A stretch of 7,148 nucleotides of DNA from Georgenia sp. (GTDB taxonomy: Bacteria; Actinomycetota; Actinomycetes; Actinomycetales; Actinomycetaceae), in the NCBI GenBank assembly GCA_027322565.1, contig DAHVRG010000005.1, positions 1-7,148 on the forward strand, given 5' to 3'. Within the stretch, counting starts at the first letter, position 1. Every line of letters starts with the position of its first letter. Positions 5,988-7,148 of the stretch are shown piece by piece. Made by a program: the position numbers and the translations under genes. The notes beneath the pieces are model-generated. The model was not told the origin of the DNA and searched no databases. It worked only from the letters and a program-made list of their open reading frames with translations.

Positions 5988-7148
5988 CTAGAAGCCCCAG
6001 CCCGTGCTCGGTGCGACCGGCCAGGCGAAGGCGGCGGCAGCCGGGACGAGCGTGCCCGGAACGAGCTCGGTGACCCGTCCGGCTGCCGCGAGGGCGGCGA
6101 GCGACGTGGCGCCGAGGTAGGCCGCCCCGAGGTCGGCGATCCCGACGGCCAGCTGCGCCGGCGCCTCGGTGCGGGACACCTCGGCCCCGTCCGGGCCGCC
6201 CCGCACCCGCCAGCGGCCGGCGTTGTCCGGGATGAGCGGGTCGCTGACGTCGAGCACGACGTCGACCGGAGCGCCGTACGCCCGGGCACCGAGAGCGGCG
6301 GGCAGGTCGAGGAGCCGCAGCCACAGGTCGTCGTGGACGCGGAGCCGCGTGCCGCGCAGCTCGGTGAGCAGCCCGAAGAGAGCATCGTCCGGGGTGAGGT
6401 TGTGCACCTCGACGCTCGCCATGAGGTCCAGGTCGAGCAGGGCACCCCACAGCGCCCGGGCGGCGGCGTCCAGCGCGAGCGCGTCGGTCACGCGGACCGT
6501 GCCCTCCGGCCGGCCCTCGTCGGCCCACTTCTCCTTGCGGCGGAACATCGCGTAGGCGCGCGGCTCACCGGCGGGGTCGCGGACGACGACGATGCGCCGA
6601 CGCTCGGCGTCGCGCCGGGCCGAGGGCCAGTCGAGGAGGTGCTCGGCGCGCAGCTCGGGGGTGTCGCGGGTGACCCACCCGGGCCGGACGACGGCACCGT
6701 GGACGCGTTCGACGACGGCGCTGTGGCGCTGCGGGGCGAGGGTCTCGAAGTCCACGGTGAGCGTGTCGCTGCCGGGCACGTCGCGCAGCTGCGCGCCCCG
6801 ACCGATGGTGGCGGACGTGCGGTGGCTGGCGATGCCGTACCCGTAGCGTCCGTAGATGCCGCTCTCGGCGGCGTCGAGCACGGAGACGACCTCGCCGCGC
6901 TCGCGGGACCGGCGCAGGTGGGTGTGGAGCATGGCGCGGCCCAGGCCGCGGCGCCGGTGTCCCGGGTGCACCGCGACCCAGGTGAGGCCGGCGCCCGGCA
7001 GCCGTCGACCGCCGGGCACCTGCACCCGGAAGGCGAACGAGGCATGCATCGCCGCGAGGGTCGCGCCGTCCGCGCGGTCGTGCCAGATGCCGACGATCCG
7101 TCCGGGTTCGAGCGTCCAGACGAGGACCCGTTCGTCCTCGGGGTCGAG
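5988..7148 (-). CDS. Eis-family GNAT N-acetyltransferase (5' end beyond right edge)
   Basis: 386 residues are visible of a protein usually about 400-420 long. It acetylates amines from acetyl-CoA; mycobacterial Eis acetylates aminoglycosides at several positions and also protein lysines. In the visible numbering the N-terminal GNAT domain has VPGGRRLPGAGLTWVAVHPG (44-63) and the acetyl-CoA loop HRRRGLGRAM (64-73). SGIYGRYGYG (96-105) follows; its first Tyr (99) corresponds to the Tyr known as general acid in Eis. A second GNAT-like domain and a C-terminal sterol-carrier-like domain follow, and the protein ends in ...STGWGF with a terminal Phe, as in Eis, where the terminal carboxylate acts in catalysis. 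The first in-frame ATG inside the window (7049) is not the true start: the 33 codons before it (including ERVLVWTLEPGRIVGIW) stay open and match the family. Substrate cannot be deduced. Confidence 0.88.
   Translation of the reverse strand, partial: LDPEDERVLVWTLEPGRIVGIWHDRADGATLAAMHASFAFRVQVPGGRRLPGAGLTWVAVHPGHRRRGLGRAMLHTHLRRSRERGEVVSVLDAAESGIYGRYGYGIASHRTSATIGRGAQLRDVPGSDTLTVDFETLAPQRHSAVVERVHGAVVRPGWVTRDTPELRAEHLLDWPSARRDAERRRIVVVRDPAGEPRAYAMFRRKEKWADEGRPEGTVRVTDALALDAAARALWGALLDLDLMASVEVHNLTPDDALFGLLTELRGTRLRVHDDLWLRLLDLPAALGARAYGAPVDVVLDVSDPLIPDNAGRWRVRGGPDGAEVSRTEAPAQLAVGIADLGAAYLGATSLAALAAAGRVTELVPGTLVPAAAAFAWPVAPSTGWGF

Noticed and set aside
5405..6445. A long minus-strand frame across rpiB and part of the acetyltransferase gene
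   Set aside because: It crosses a confident rpiB gene in antisense and reads the acetyltransferase gene out of frame; composition is Ser/Arg/Pro-rich without motifs.
1..7148. Search for a novel defence, mobile or RNA-based system
   Set aside because: All seven coding regions fall into known families or a simple exported-protein architecture, gaps are short (at most 132 bp), and there are no arrays, terminal repeats, integrase/transposase motifs or tRNA-like structures.

Overview
This window is GC-rich (roughly 70% or more), with strongly G/C-biased third codon positions. It appears to come from the chromosome of a high-GC Actinomycetota. The content (isocitrate lyase next to a RamB-type regulator, a Zmp1-like M13 peptidase, an actinobacterial-type RpiB and an Eis-family acetyltransferase) fits that phylum well. 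I would guess a Micrococcales-like lineage, but nothing in the sequence fixes the genus. I see no mobile elements, CRISPR arrays, tRNA or rRNA genes.

Layout. At the left edge, on the minus strand, is the 5' end of isocitrate lyase (aceA, glyoxylate shunt). A 132-bp control region separates it from a divergent ramB-like regulator gene on the plus strand. This control region holds a plausible sigma-70-type promoter for ramB, a 7-10-7 inverted repeat over its predicted transcription start, and repeated GGTGAA/CGTGA elements. The stop codon of ramB overlaps the GTG start of a YggS/PLPBP-family PLP-homeostasis gene. After a short gap comes a small membrane-anchored protein with a six-cysteine extracellular domain. 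It converges on a minus-strand M13 metallopeptidase gene related to mycobacterial Zmp1. Divergent from the peptidase gene is rpiB (ribose-5-phosphate isomerase B). rpiB converges on an Eis/GNAT-family acetyltransferase gene that runs off the right edge.

How the genes fit together. aceA and ramB form the recognisable functional unit: in Corynebacterium and Mycobacterium, RamB controls isocitrate lyase and its own gene, so this is probably a local acetate/fatty-acid carbon switch. The other genes look like ordinary housekeeping or accessory neighbours without an obvious shared pathway. I found no convincing undescribed system. The points most worth a second look are the repeated elements in the aceA-ramB intergenic region, the translationally coupled ramB-yggS pair (a YggS form with GHNR in place of GENR), a TATCGT-N6-start arrangement seen before two genes that suggests leaderless transcripts, and the orphan six-cysteine exported protein.
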